Assembly: GCF_001905125.1 (NCBI RefSeq)
Contig: NZ_LWLE01000008.1
Location: 124,001-188,000 of the forward strand
Origin: Streptomyces sp. TSRI0281
GTDB taxonomy: Bacteria; Actinomycetota; Actinomycetes; Streptomycetales; Streptomycetaceae
DNA length: 64,000 nt
Direction: 5' to 3'
Shown here: positions 53,412-62,772 of the stretch, piece by piece
How positions within the stretch are numbered: position 1 is the first letter of the stretch
Layout: every line of letters begins with the position of its first letter
Notes under the pieces: model-generated
The model's database searches: none
What the model saw: the letters and a program-made list of their open reading frames with translations, nothing else
What the model was told of the DNA's origin: nothing
Program-made: the position numbers and the translations under genes

Positions 53412-56400
53412 TCAGCGCCCACGCCAGGCCGCCTCCAGTGCGTCGATGTCGCTCTGTTCGAGGTCGACCAGGGGAAGGTCGGAGGGAGTCCAGCCGCCCG
53501 CGTCGGGGGTGTCGGCGTGGGTGACGAGCGCGGTCAGCGTCCGGGTCCACCCCTCCCCCAGGCAGACGACGTCGGGGGTGTCGAGGAGGGCGGCGGGCCA
53601 GCTCCACACGGCCCGCAGGCGCGGTCCGTCCGGTGCGTCGAGGGTGACGGCGTTCAGTTCCAGGGCGTGGGCGGCGGGAAAGCCGGGCGCGGCCCCGGCT
53701 CCGGCGAGGGCGCCGGTCCCGGGGGCCGCGCTGAACGGTGTGTCGTCGTGGCGGAAGCGCCCGAGGTAGTTGAAGCCGAAGGGCGGGGCGGGCAGGTCCG
53801 CGAGGACCGGGGCGGTGCGGTCGTTGAGGTGGCGCAGCAGCCCGTAGCCCGTGCCGTCGCCGGGGACGGCACGCAGTGCTTCCTTGACGCGTTTGACGAC
53901 GTCGCCCAGGGCGGGTCCCCCGGCAAGCGCCTCGGTGAGGGCGGCTCCGGTGAGTTCGGCCAGGGGCAGCCTGAGGGGGTGCAGGGCGGTGAACCAGCCG
54001 ACCGCCGAGTCCAGCGGGTGCGCGGGGTCGGCGCTGTCGCGTCCGTGCCCCTCCATGTCGAGGAGGACGTCCGCGGGGTCGTGGCCGCGAGCGCGGGCCC
54101 AGTCGGTGAGCGCGAGCCCGAACGCCGTCAGGAGGGGTTCAAGGACGCGGCAGTGGAAGGCCACCGGGACGCGGGTGAGCAGAGCGTGGGTGGTGGTGGC
54201 GGGCAGGTCGACGGTGTGGTGGCGCAGGGTGGCGTGGGTGTCGCGGGCGGGGAGCAGGGGGCGGTCGGTGAGGCGCAGGTGGGGGGCGCCCAGGGTGGCA
54301 GTCCAGGTGGGGAGTTCCCGGACGCGTACGGGGGTGTGGGCCTGTTCGGCGAGGGCGGCGGCCCAGTGCGCGTAGGCGGCGCGTGGCGGTGGCGGGGCCA
54401 GTGGCCGGTCCGCGGCGGCGGCTTCCCAGGCGCGTCGCAGGTCGGGCAGGAGGACGCCCCACGAGACGGCGTCGACGGCAAGGTGATGGATAACCAGGGC
54501 GAGGCGCCCCTGGTCCTGTCCCGCGTCGGCCCATACGGCGCGCACCATGTGGCCGCGCTCGGGGTCGAGGGCGGCGCGGGCACGGTCGAGGGCCTGCGTG
54601 AGGTCGGCCTCCTCGGCGCCCGGCGGAGCGATCCGTTCCATGCAGTCCGAAGCGTCGAGGGCGCCGGGGGGTCGCGCGCGCAGCCGCAGCCGCTGGGCGG
54701 CGGAGTCGTCGGGGGCGCCGGACAGCAGGGTGGTGCGCAGGGCCTCGTGGCTGTCGATGACGTACTGGAGGGCCAGGCGCGGGTGCGTGCCGTCGGGGGA
54801 CGGCGGCGTCGTGACGACCATGGTCTGGCTGAAGGAGCGTGCGCTGTCGCCCTTGGCGCGCAGCCAGTGGGCCATGGGGGGTGCGGCGAAGGGGTCCGTC
54901 ACGTCACGTGCGGGGCCGGGCGCGGGCGCGGTGGGGGCGGTCGTGCGGGCACGTTCGGCGAGGGCGCCGGGCGTGCGGTGTTCGAAGACGTGGCGGGTGG
55001 TCAGGGTGAGGCCCTTGGCCCGCAGGCGGCTGACGAGTTGGATGGCGAGGACGCTGTCGCCGCCGAGGGCGAAGAAGTCGTCGTCGGGACCGGCCCCGGA
55101 CAGGCCCAGGATGTCGGCGAAGCCCGCGCACACGGCCGTCTCGGCGCCGGGGCGGGCGGCCCTCGCGGCCGGGGCGGGGGTGAGGTCGGGTGCGGGCAGC
55201 GCCGTGCGGTCGAGCTTTCCCTGGGGGGTGACGGGCAGCGCGTCGAGGGCGACGAACGCCGCGGGCACCATGTGCGCGGGCAGGATCGCCCGGACGTGCT
55301 GGCGCAGTGCGGACGCGTGTACGTCGCGGCCCTCGTCGGGGACGACATAGGCGACCAGCTTGCGGTCGCCGGGGCGGTCCTCCCGGTCGACGACAGCGCA
55401 CCGGCGGACGTCGGGGTGGTTGCCGAGTACGGCGGCGATCTCCCCGGGCTCCACCCGGAAGCCGCGGATCTTGACCTGGTCGTCGGCGCGGCCGAGGTGT
55501 TCGAGGGTGCCGTCGGCGCGTCGGCGGGCGCGGTCCCCGGTGCGGAAGGCCCGGCTGCCGGGTGGCCCGTAGGGGTCGGCGACGAAGCGCTCCGCGGTGA
55601 GCGCGGGCCTGCCCAGGTAGCCGTGCGCGACACCGGGCCCGCCGATGTAGAGCTCCCCCGGTACGCCCACGGGGGCGAGGCGCAGCGAGGCGTCGAGGAC
55701 CTGGACGCTCAGCCCGGCGACGGGGCTGCCGATGGGTACGCCCGCCCCGGGTTCCAGCGGGGCACTGGTGGTGGCGCACGCGGTGGTCTCGGTGGGGCCG
55801 TAGGCGTTCACCATGCGGCGGCCGGTGGACCACTGCGCGGCGAGCGCCGGGGGGCACGCCTCGCCGCCCACGACGAGGGTGCGCAGGTCCGGCAGGGATT
55901 CCGGGGGTACGCCGGTGAGTGCGGTGGGCGGGATGAGGGCGTGGGTGACGCGGTGGGCGGCGAGGACGTCGGCGAGCTCTTCCCCGGCGAGCGGCCCGGG
56001 GGGCGGTATCACCAGGGTGGCGCCGGTACCCAGGGCCATGAGGGTCTCCATGACGGAGGCGTCGAAGCTGGGTGAGGCGAGCTGGAGGACCCGGCTTTCG
56101 GGAGCGAGCCGGAACCGGTCGGCCTGGGCCGAGGCCAGTGTGGGGAGGCCGGTGTGCGGGACCACGACCCCTTTGGGGCGGCCGGTGGAGCCGGAGGTGT
56201 GGATGACGTAGGCCGGGTCGGCGGGGTCGATGGGGCGGGCCCGCTCGGAGTCGGTGACGGCGGTGTCGGGGAGGCCGTCGAGGGTGCGCAGGGTGGCGGG
56301 GGCGTCGAGGACGACGATGGCCCGGGTAGCGTCGGAGGGAGACGGTGCGGGCGGGGAGTCGGGCAGGTTCACGACGGCGTGCGCGTCCCGCACGTCCGGG

Positions 56401-59400
56401 GCGTGCGCGGAGACCGTGACGGCAGGGGTGCCGGGAGAGGCCGCGGCGAGGAGGAGGCGGACGCGTTCGGCCGGGTAGGAGGGGTCCACGGGCAGGCAGG
56501 CCGCACCGGTCTTGAGGACGGCGAGCCAGGCGAGGGTCATCTCCGTGGAGCGTGGGAGGGCGAGCGGGACGACGGACCCGGCCCGCACGCCGTCCCGCAG
56601 GAGCAGCCTGGCCAGCTGGTTCGTCCTGGCATCGAGTTGTCGGTACGTGAACCGGTCCGTGCCGCTGTCGAGCGCCGGGGCGTCGGGTGAGGCGGCGGCG
56701 AGCGCCGCGAACAGGGCCGGGAAGTGGGGGTGCACCGTGGGGGTGCCGGGCGGGTTCCAGGCGCCGGTCGCGAGTCGCTTCTCCTCGTCGGTGGCGAGGT
56801 CGATCTCCGCGAGGGGGCGTTCGGGGTCGGCCGCCGCTGCTCGCAGGAGGGTGAGCAGGCGTTGCCCGAAGGCGCGCGCCGTGGTGGCGTCGAAGAGGTC
56901 GGTGGCGTACTCGACGTCGCCGGTGATGCCTGCCGGTGTGCCGTCCTCGTCGCGCCGCTCCACCAGGTTCACGGTGAGGTCGAACTTCGCGGCGCCCAGG
57001 TCCACGGCGTGAGGGGTGGCTTCAATGCCGGGCAGTCGCAGGGTGGGTTCGAAGTCCTGGAAGGACAGGACGACTTGGAAGAGCGGGTGCCGTCCGAGGG
57101 AGCGCTGTGGGGCGGCGGCGTCGACCACTCGGTCGAAGGGCACGTCCTGGTGGTCGTAGGCAGCGAGGTCGGTGCGGCGGACCCTGTCCAGGAGCTCGGC
57201 GAAGGAGGGCGTGCCCCCGGTGTCGACGCGCAGGGCGAGCGGGTTGACGAAGAACCCCACCACGTCGTCGAGTTCGTCTCCCCTGCGGCCGGTGGTGGGG
57301 GTGCCGACGACGACGTCGGTCCCGGCGCCACTCGCGGTCAGGAGCGCGGCGAGCGCTGCGTGCAGCACCATGAACACGGAGGCGCGGCACGCACGGGCGG
57401 TGCGGGCCAGTAGGGCGTGGAGTCCGGCGTCGATGCTCAGGGGGATGCTGCCGCCGCGCAGGCTGGGGACGGTGGGGCGGAGCCGGTCGGTGGGCAGCGG
57501 CAGTTGTTCGGGGGCGCCGTCCAGGGTGCGCCGCCAGAAGTCGAGGTCCGCCCGCGCGGGGGGCCGCTCACGCTCGCGCTGGGCGTGCAGGGCCTGGCGG
57601 GGCGCGGGGTACGGCCAGTGCGGTTCCCGCAAGGTGCGCCGGGCCGCGTAGGCGTGGGCGAGGTCGTCGAGCAGCGGAGTGAGGGACCAGCCGTCGCCGG
57701 CGATGTGGTGCAGGACCAGGAGCAGCGTGTGCCGCGCGCGGCCGTCGGCGGACGGCGGCAGCGTCATCAGCGTGGCGCGGAGGGGGAGTTCACGGTCGAG
57801 GGCGAAGGGGGCGCGGGCCAGGGAGGTCAGGTCCCGCGCCAGGTCCGCGTCCGTGCTGTGCTGTCGGCCGAGGGCGAGCCTGTCGGCCGCCGAGGGGGTC
57901 TGGATCTCCTGCACCGGTTCGCCGTCGGAGACCGAGTCCGGTCCGGAGCCGGGATAGCGGGTGCGCAGGATCTCGTGACGGCGTACCAGGTCGCGCAGGG
58001 CCGTGTGCAGCGCTTGGACGTCGAGCGGGCCGGTGAGGGTGAGGGCGCAGGGCAGGTTGTATGTGGGACCGGGGCCCTGAAGCCGGTGGAGGGCCCACAT
58101 CCGGCGCTGGGCGCTCGTCAGCGCGACACCCCTACGGGGGCCGTCCGGGGGGACGGGGCCGACGGGCGTCCCGGCGGGTCCGGCAGCCTGGCTCGGGGGC
58201 ACATCTGTGATGGGCGTGGTGGGCCCGTGCGCGGCGTCCTGCCGTACGAGCTCGGCGAGAGCGGACGGGGTAGGTGCGTCGAACACCGCACCGACGCCCA
58301 GTTCCGTCCCGAGAGTGTCGCGGATGCGGCCCACCAGGCGGGTGGCGAGCAGCGAGTGTCCGCCGAGGGCGAAGAAGTCGTCGTCGGCGCCGACGGGGGC
58401 GCTCGTGCCCAGGACCTTCTCGAAGAGCTCGCACAGCAGGGTCTGGGTGCGTCCGGAGGGAGCCCGGGTGGTGCCGCTCGCAGTGGGTGCGGGCAGGGCG
58501 TCCCGGTCCAGCTTGCCGTTCGCGGTCAACGGCAGTTCGGCAAGCACGACGAAGGCGCCGGGCACCGACTGGGGCGGCAGCCGCCGTGCGAGGTGGGCGC
58601 GCAGGTCCGCCGGGGCAGGCGCGTGCCCGGCGCGGGGCACGACGTATCCGACAAGGCGCTGGTCGTCGCCGCTCCCGCGTACGACGCACGCGGCGGCGGC
58701 GACCGAGGGGAGGCGCGTCAGCTCCCCCTCCGTCTCCGCGGGCTCGACGCGGAAGCCGCGCAACTGGACCTGTCCGTCGGCGCGCCCCAGGTGGGCGAGG
58801 CCGCCGTCCTCGGTCCACCGCGCCAGGTCCCCGGTGCGGTACATGCGGCTGCCGGGCGGCCCGAAGGGGTCGGCGACGAAGCGGTGCGAGGTCAGGGCGG
58901 GACGCCCGGCGTATCCGTGGGCGAGGCCCGCGCCGGACACGTACAGCTCGCCGCTCGTGCCGGGGACCGAGGGGCGCAGGGCGCTGTCGAGCAAGTGGAG
59001 CCGCAGGTCGGGCAGCGGTTCGCCGATGGGGCTGCCGGTGGCGGTCGAGGCGAGGTGCTCGGTCAGCGGCAGGTGCGTGACGTGGACCGTGGTCTCGGTG
59101 ATGCCGTACATGTTGACGATCAGCGGGCTGTCGTCGCGGTGGCGGGCGTACCAGTCGCGCAGGATCGCCGGGTCGAGCGCCTCGCCGCCCAGTACGACGC
59201 GGCGCAGGCTCAACCGGGCTCCGGGGTACGGGCGTTCGGCGTCGGTGCGGATCAACTGCCGGAACGCGGAGGGAGTCTGGTTGAGGACGGTGACCCGCTC
59301 GCGCTCCAGCAGGCGCAGCAGCAGGGATGGGGTGCGGACCGTGTCGTGCGGGACGACCACGAGTCGGCCGCCGTGCAGGAGCGGACCCCATATCTCCCAG

Positions 59401-61550
59401 ACGGAGAAGTCGAAGGCGTAGGAGTGCAGCAGGGTCCACACGTCGTCGGGTCCGAAGCCCAGCACGGGGCGCGCTGCCTCGAACAGGCGCAGCACGTTGC
59501 GGTGCGGGATCAGCACGCCCTTGGGACGCCCGGTGGAGCCCGAGGTGTGGATGACGTACGCGATGTCGTCCCCGGCCGGGGCGCGGCCCGGTCCGCCGCG
59601 CTCAGCGTCGCTCAGCGGTGTGTCCGCCACGGTCCGCAACTCCTCCGCGTGGCGTGGGTCGTCGAGGACGAGTCGGGGCGGACCGTCGGGCAGGTAGCCG
59701 GGGGCGCTCGTCGCGGTATCGGTGACCAGCAGGACGGGGCGGGCTTCCTCGCAGGTCAGGGCGAGGCGGGCGGCCGGGTAGCCGGGGTCGAGCGGGAGGT
59801 ATCCCGCTCCCGTCTTGAGTACCGCGAGCAGCGCCACCGGCAGGATGGCTCCGCGCGGCAGGGCGAGCGCGACGAGCCGTCCGGGCCCGGCGCCACGGGC
59901 CAGCAGCAGACGGGCCAACCTGTCGGCTCGGCGGTCGAGTTCGGCGTAGCTGAGTTCTCCGTCCTCCGCGGTGACCGCGATTCGGGTGGGGGTGCGCGCG
60001 GCTTGGCGTGCGAAGAGGGCGGGCAGCGAGTCGGGCTGCGGGGGCGAGTCGTCGGGGAGGATGTCGGTGGTCGTGGGCGGGCGTTCCGGGTCGCGCGCGG
60101 CGGCGGTCAGTGAGGTGATGTCACCGCCATCGGGGCGTCCGGTGTCCCTACGCGAGGACGCCGTGCGGTGCGCCCGGCGCTCGGCGGCGGTGCGTACGTC
60201 GAGGTGAGCGAGTGAGCGGCCTGGGTCCTGCGCGAAAGTTGTCAGCAGGTCGGTGAAGCGCTCGCGGTGCCGGTCGAGCGTCGCCTGGTCGTAGCGTGCG
60301 GGGTCGGCGTCCACATCGATCGGCAGGGCGCCGGAACCGGCGTCGTAGCAGGTGAACTTGAGGTCTTCGACCGGACCGTTGGAGAGGAACCGCAGCCGTG
60401 CTGCAGCCCCGTCGAAGCGGTCGCCTGGGGCGCGCATGATGTTGAGGGTCGGTCCGTGCAGTGGTCGGCGTCCGCCGGCGGCGGCCAGGTCGCGGGCCAG
60501 GTCCTCGCGGGGGTAGCGCTGGTGGCGCAGGGCGTCGCGCAGGACGCGGGCCGCCTGTCCCACCAGGTCACCGACGAGGGTGCCGGGGCGCACGGTGAGC
60601 CGCAGCGGCACCACGTTGGCGGTCATCGCCGGGGTGCGGCGGGCGGCGGGGGTGAGCCGGGCGTGGACCGCGAGGCCCAGCACGATGTCGGTGGCTCCGC
60701 TCACCCGGTGCACCAGTGCGGCGAGCGCGGCCACCAGGGCGGCGGGCCGTCCGCTGCCGTGCCGTGCCGCCAGGAGTTCCAGGGCGTCGGCCGGGCCCGC
60801 GGGCAGGAGGCCCTGGGCGCGCAGGAAGGAGCGGGAGCCGGGGGTGGGCGGGCCCGCGAGGGAGGCCGGTTCGGGCCGTTCGCGCATGGCCCGCTGCCAG
60901 TGGGCGCGGTCGGCTGCGTACCGCGGTGATGCGCGGTACGCCTCCTCCTCCTGCCACAGCCGGGCCAGCGGGGCGGCCGGGTTCTCCGGCACGGGCGCGC
61001 CGGTGCGCAGCGCGGTGTGCGCGGCCTCGGCGCGCCGCTGGAACAGCCACAGGCCCATACCGTCGAGCAGGAGGTGGTGAGCGCGGTAGTACCAGAGGTG
61101 GCGCTCGTCCTCGACCTGGAAGAGCGCCTGCGCGGCCAGCGGCCCGGTCAGGGGGTCCGTCGGCGCGGCGAGGTCGTCCCGCATCCAGCGCAGGGCAGCG
61201 GCCTCGTCCGTCGGGCCGTCGGGCCGGTACAGGGCGGGGCGGAGCGTGGGGTCGAGGTACTGGCGAGGGCCTTCGTCCGCGCCGGGTGCCGGGGAGCGGT
61301 CCCCCACCTGCGTCGGCGTGAGGCCGGCTCCTGTGTGCTCGACGAAGGCCAGGCGGAGGGCGTCGGTGTCCTCGCTCGCCCGGTGGATCGCGGTGGCCAG
61401 GGTGTTCGTGTCGAGCGGGCCGCGCAGTTCCAGGTACGCGGCACCGCTGTGCAGCGGGTTGTCCGGGTCCAGGCGTTGTGCGTACCAGATGCCGCGCTGG
61501 GCGGCACCGAGCGGGGACGGCCTGGTTGTGCTCTCTGATTCCTCGAACAC
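53412..61550 (-). CDS. two-module nonribosomal peptide synthetase, C-A(Thr)-T-C-A-T-E
   Basis: The protein has 2712 residues. C1 is about 10-450 (HHLLLDG, H158-H159) and is EntF-like in its opening SPLGAAQRGIWYAQRL. A1 is about 505-1020, with specificity residues D714 F715 W718 N757 V786 G788 M814 V822 H823 K1013, the threonine code. T1 carries S1066 (LGGHS). C2 is about 1140-1590 (HHIAGDG at 1281). A2 is about 1605-2125, with D1830 A1831 M1834 L1872 V1893 G1895 A1916 A1924 C1925 and a final K; this is a hydrophobic pocket I cannot assign. T2 carries S2166 (LGGDS). The epimerisation domain is about 2215-2690 (HHLAVDAVSW at 2355, EGHGRD at 2500, FNYLG at 2593). There is no thioesterase, so a peptidyl-L-Thr-D-Xaa is passed to another synthetase. 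The layout is that of SnbC-type enzymes of streptogramin-B pathways. The start is a GTG with AGGGGG nine bases upstream. The next gene begins 158 bp downstream. Confidence 0.93.
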   Translation of the reverse strand: MFEESESTTRPSPLGAAQRGIWYAQRLDPDNPLHSGAAYLELRGPLDTNTLATAIHRASEDTDALRLAFVEHTGAGLTPTQVGDRSPAPGADEGPRQYLDPTLRPALYRPDGPTDEAAALRWMRDDLAAPTDPLTGPLAAQALFQVEDERHLWYYRAHHLLLDGMGLWLFQRRAEAAHTALRTGAPVPENPAAPLARLWQEEEAYRASPRYAADRAHWQRAMRERPEPASLAGPPTPGSRSFLRAQGLLPAGPADALELLAARHGSGRPAALVAALAALVHRVSGATDIVLGLAVHARLTPAARRTPAMTANVVPLRLTVRPGTLVGDLVGQAARVLRDALRHQRYPREDLARDLAAAGGRRPLHGPTLNIMRAPGDRFDGAAARLRFLSNGPVEDLKFTCYDAGSGALPIDVDADPARYDQATLDRHRERFTDLLTTFAQDPGRSLAHLDVRTAAERRAHRTASSRRDTGRPDGGDITSLTAAARDPERPPTTTDILPDDSPPQPDSLPALFARQAARTPTRIAVTAEDGELSYAELDRRADRLARLLLARGAGPGRLVALALPRGAILPVALLAVLKTGAGYLPLDPGYPAARLALTCEEARPVLLVTDTATSAPGYLPDGPPRLVLDDPRHAEELRTVADTPLSDAERGGPGRAPAGDDIAYVIHTSGSTGRPKGVLIPHRNVLRLFEAARPVLGFGPDDVWTLLHSYAFDFSVWEIWGPLLHGGRLVVVPHDTVRTPSLLLRLLERERVTVLNQTPSAFRQLIRTDAERPYPGARLSLRRVVLGGEALDPAILRDWYARHRDDSPLIVNMYGITETTVHVTHLPLTEHLASTATGSPIGEPLPDLRLHLLDSALRPSVPGTSGELYVSGAGLAHGYAGRPALTSHRFVADPFGPPGSRMYRTGDLARWTEDGGLAHLGRADGQVQLRGFRVEPAETEGELTRLPSVAAAACVVRGSGDDQRLVGYVVPRAGHAPAPADLRAHLARRLPPQSVPGAFVVLAELPLTANGKLDRDALPAPTASGTTRAPSGRTQTLLCELFEKVLGTSAPVGADDDFFALGGHSLLATRLVGRIRDTLGTELGVGAVFDAPTPSALAELVRQDAAHGPTTPITDVPPSQAAGPAGTPVGPVPPDGPRRGVALTSAQRRMWALHRLQGPGPTYNLPCALTLTGPLDVQALHTALRDLVRRHEILRTRYPGSGPDSVSDGEPVQEIQTPSAADRLALGRQHSTDADLARDLTSLARAPFALDRELPLRATLMTLPPSADGRARHTLLLVLHHIAGDGWSLTPLLDDLAHAYAARRTLREPHWPYPAPRQALHAQRERERPPARADLDFWRRTLDGAPEQLPLPTDRLRPTVPSLRGGSIPLSIDAGLHALLARTARACRASVFMVLHAALAALLTASGAGTDVVVGTPTTGRRGDELDDVVGFFVNPLALRVDTGGTPSFAELLDRVRRTDLAAYDHQDVPFDRVVDAAAPQRSLGRHPLFQVVLSFQDFEPTLRLPGIEATPHAVDLGAAKFDLTVNLVERRDEDGTPAGITGDVEYATDLFDATTARAFGQRLLTLLRAAAADPERPLAEIDLATDEEKRLATGAWNPPGTPTVHPHFPALFAALAAASPDAPALDSGTDRFTYRQLDARTNQLARLLLRDGVRAGSVVPLALPRSTEMTLAWLAVLKTGAACLPVDPSYPAERVRLLLAAASPGTPAVTVSAHAPDVRDAHAVVNLPDSPPAPSPSDATRAIVVLDAPATLRTLDGLPDTAVTDSERARPIDPADPAYVIHTSGSTGRPKGVVVPHTGLPTLASAQADRFRLAPESRVLQLASPSFDASVMETLMALGTGATLVIPPPGPLAGEELADVLAAHRVTHALIPPTALTGVPPESLPDLRTLVVGGEACPPALAAQWSTGRRMVNAYGPTETTACATTSAPLEPGAGVPIGSPVAGLSVQVLDASLRLAPVGVPGELYIGGPGVAHGYLGRPALTAERFVADPYGPPGSRAFRTGDRARRRADGTLEHLGRADDQVKIRGFRVEPGEIAAVLGNHPDVRRCAVVDREDRPGDRKLVAYVVPDEGRDVHASALRQHVRAILPAHMVPAAFVALDALPVTPQGKLDRTALPAPDLTPAPAARAARPGAETAVCAGFADILGLSGAGPDDDFFALGGDSVLAIQLVSRLRAKGLTLTTRHVFEHRTPGALAERARTTAPTAPAPGPARDVTDPFAAPPMAHWLRAKGDSARSFSQTMVVTTPPSPDGTHPRLALQYVIDSHEALRTTLLSGAPDDSAAQRLRLRARPPGALDASDCMERIAPPGAEEADLTQALDRARAALDPERGHMVRAVWADAGQDQGRLALVIHHLAVDAVSWGVLLPDLRRAWEAAAADRPLAPPPPRAAYAHWAAALAEQAHTPVRVRELPTWTATLGAPHLRLTDRPLLPARDTHATLRHHTVDLPATTTHALLTRVPVAFHCRVLEPLLTAFGLALTDWARARGHDPADVLLDMEGHGRDSADPAHPLDSAVGWFTALHPLRLPLAELTGAALTEALAGGPALGDVVKRVKEALRAVPGDGTGYGLLRHLNDRTAPVLADLPAPPFGFNYLGRFRHDDTPFSAAPGTGALAGAGAAPGFPAAHALELNAVTLDAPDGPRLRAVWSWPAALLDTPDVVCLGEGWTRTLTALVTHADTPDAGGWTPSDLPLVDLEQSDIDALEAAWRGR

Positions 61551-61661
61551 CGGGAGGAGCCCCCTGGGTCGGCGACAACGGGACAGGGCGCGCCGAAGGG
61601 TGCGCACGGCTCGGTGCCGTGGTGCCCGAACGGCGTCCTGTGGGCCATCGTCGCGGTGTGC

Positions 61662-61753
61662 TCTGACGGGTGACTGATGCTGCTCTGACGCGCGGAGCAC
61701 GTGCACGGGGAGGGCGCCGGGGCCGTCAGAGGCATGTCACCGGCGCGTCAGAG
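61662..61753. promoter_or_regulatory. symmetric SARP-type binding array in the divergent NRPS/thioesterase promoter
   Basis: CTCTGACG ends at 61668 and 61690, a 22-bp spacing, with a degenerate copy (ACTGATG) at the 11-bp midpoint, 61673. The mirror image CGTCAGAG starts at 61724 and 61746, again 22 bp apart. Nine bases beyond each outer copy lies a possible -10 element: GACGAT (61652-61647, minus strand) toward the NRPS, and CACACT (61762-61767) toward the thioesterase. SARPs bind direct repeats at 11- or 22-bp spacing about 8 bp from the -10 box. The whole 323-bp gap 61551-61873 contains no gene. Confidence 0.75.
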
Positions 61754-61873
61754 CCGCTGCGCACACTGGTGGAGCGGGCCGGGGGCCCGCGACCGTCGTT
61801 CCCGGTCCTGGTGCCGGGTGAAGGCCGAAGGACGGGTCGAGGGGCCCGCGGGCCGAGAAGGAATGAGGACGAC

Positions 61874-62671
61874 GTGACGTCATGGTCCGGTACGGCGAAG
61901 GGGGCCGTGTTCCCGGCGCGCCCGGTGGCCCACCCGCGCGCCCGGCTCTTCTTGTTACACCACGCGGGCGGCTCGCACCAGGTGTTCCGCGACTGGGACC
62001 GTCATCTGCCGGGGGACTGGGAGGTGTGCCTCACGGACGCGCCGGGGCGCGGCATGCTCGCGGACCAGGCTCCGGTGGCCGATGTGCACACGCTGGTACG
62101 GCACTTCATGGACGAATTGCTGCTATGGCTGGACCGGCCCTTCGCCTTCTTCGGCCACAGCATGGGCGCCCTGGTGGCGCACGAGCTGACGCTCGCGCTG
62201 CGAGAGGCCCGGTTGCCGCTGCCGGTGTGGGTGGGCGTCTCGGCACGCGGATGCCCCCGCGCGGTGCGCGAACGCCCCACCACCCTGCACACCTTGTCGT
62301 CCGCGCTGTTGCGCGAGGAGCTGAAGCGGATGGGTGGGACGCCCGAACACATCCTGGACGACCCCGAGTTGTGGGCGTTGCTGGAACCGGTGATCCGGGC
62401 GGACTTCTCCGTCGTGGAGAACTGGCGACCCGCCGCCGGCCGCGCACTGGAGCTCCCGGTGCCATTTAGCGTGTACGGGGCCACAGCGGACCCATGGGCT
62501 TCGCCTGCCGAGCTGGCCGGGTGGTCGGAGTACGGCGACCGGTTCCAGGGGTGCCGCCTCTTCGAGGGCGGCCACTTCTACTTCGTTTCCAGGGGGCCGG
62601 AGATCCCCGTGCTGGTGCGCGAGGAGGTACAGGCCGCGCTGAACGGTGTTCCCTCGCGGTCCTCGCGCTGA
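61874..62671 (+). CDS. type II thioesterase with a TTA codon
   Basis: This 265-residue alpha/beta hydrolase has the triad S96 (FFGHSMGALVAHEL), D206 (GATADPWAS) and H234 (EGGHFYF), and the N-terminal LFLLHHAGGSHQVFRDW. Such enzymes remove wrong or stalled groups from carrier proteins. Codon 28 (61955-61957) is TTA, so expression depends on bldA. The GTG at 61874 follows GAGGAC and a GGAATGAGG stretch; the open frame upstream to 61670 covers the regulatory array and is not coding. It is transcribed away from the NRPS. Confidence 0.9.
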   Translation: MTSWSGTAKGAVFPARPVAHPRARLFLLHHAGGSHQVFRDWDRHLPGDWEVCLTDAPGRGMLADQAPVADVHTLVRHFMDELLLWLDRPFAFFGHSMGALVAHELTLALREARLPLPVWVGVSARGCPRAVRERPTTLHTLSSALLREELKRMGGTPEHILDDPELWALLEPVIRADFSVVENWRPAAGRALELPVPFSVYGATADPWASPAELAGWSEYGDRFQGCRLFEGGHFYFVSRGPEIPVLVREEVQAALNGVPSRSSR

Positions 62672-62718
62672 CCCCCCGCCCAGGTGACTGACGACGGGGC
62701 GCGGGTGTCTGCCCGGCC

Positions 62719-62758
62719 GGGTCCGGTGGGACGGGCGCGCGTGCGACCCACCGGGCCC
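62719..62758. terminator. hairpin between convergent genes
   Basis: GGGTCCGGTGGG (62719-62730) pairs with CCCACCGGGCCC (62747-62758) through 11 matches and one T-G wobble, with a 16-nt loop. It can end both the thioesterase and the luciferase-like transcripts. Confidence 0.7.
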
Positions 62759-62772
62759 GGGTGGTCAGCCTG

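Noticed and set aside
53517..60113. Long plus-strand open frames (852 and 898 residues) opposite the NRPS
   Set aside because: They are antisense shadows of conserved A, C and E domain motifs on the minus strand.
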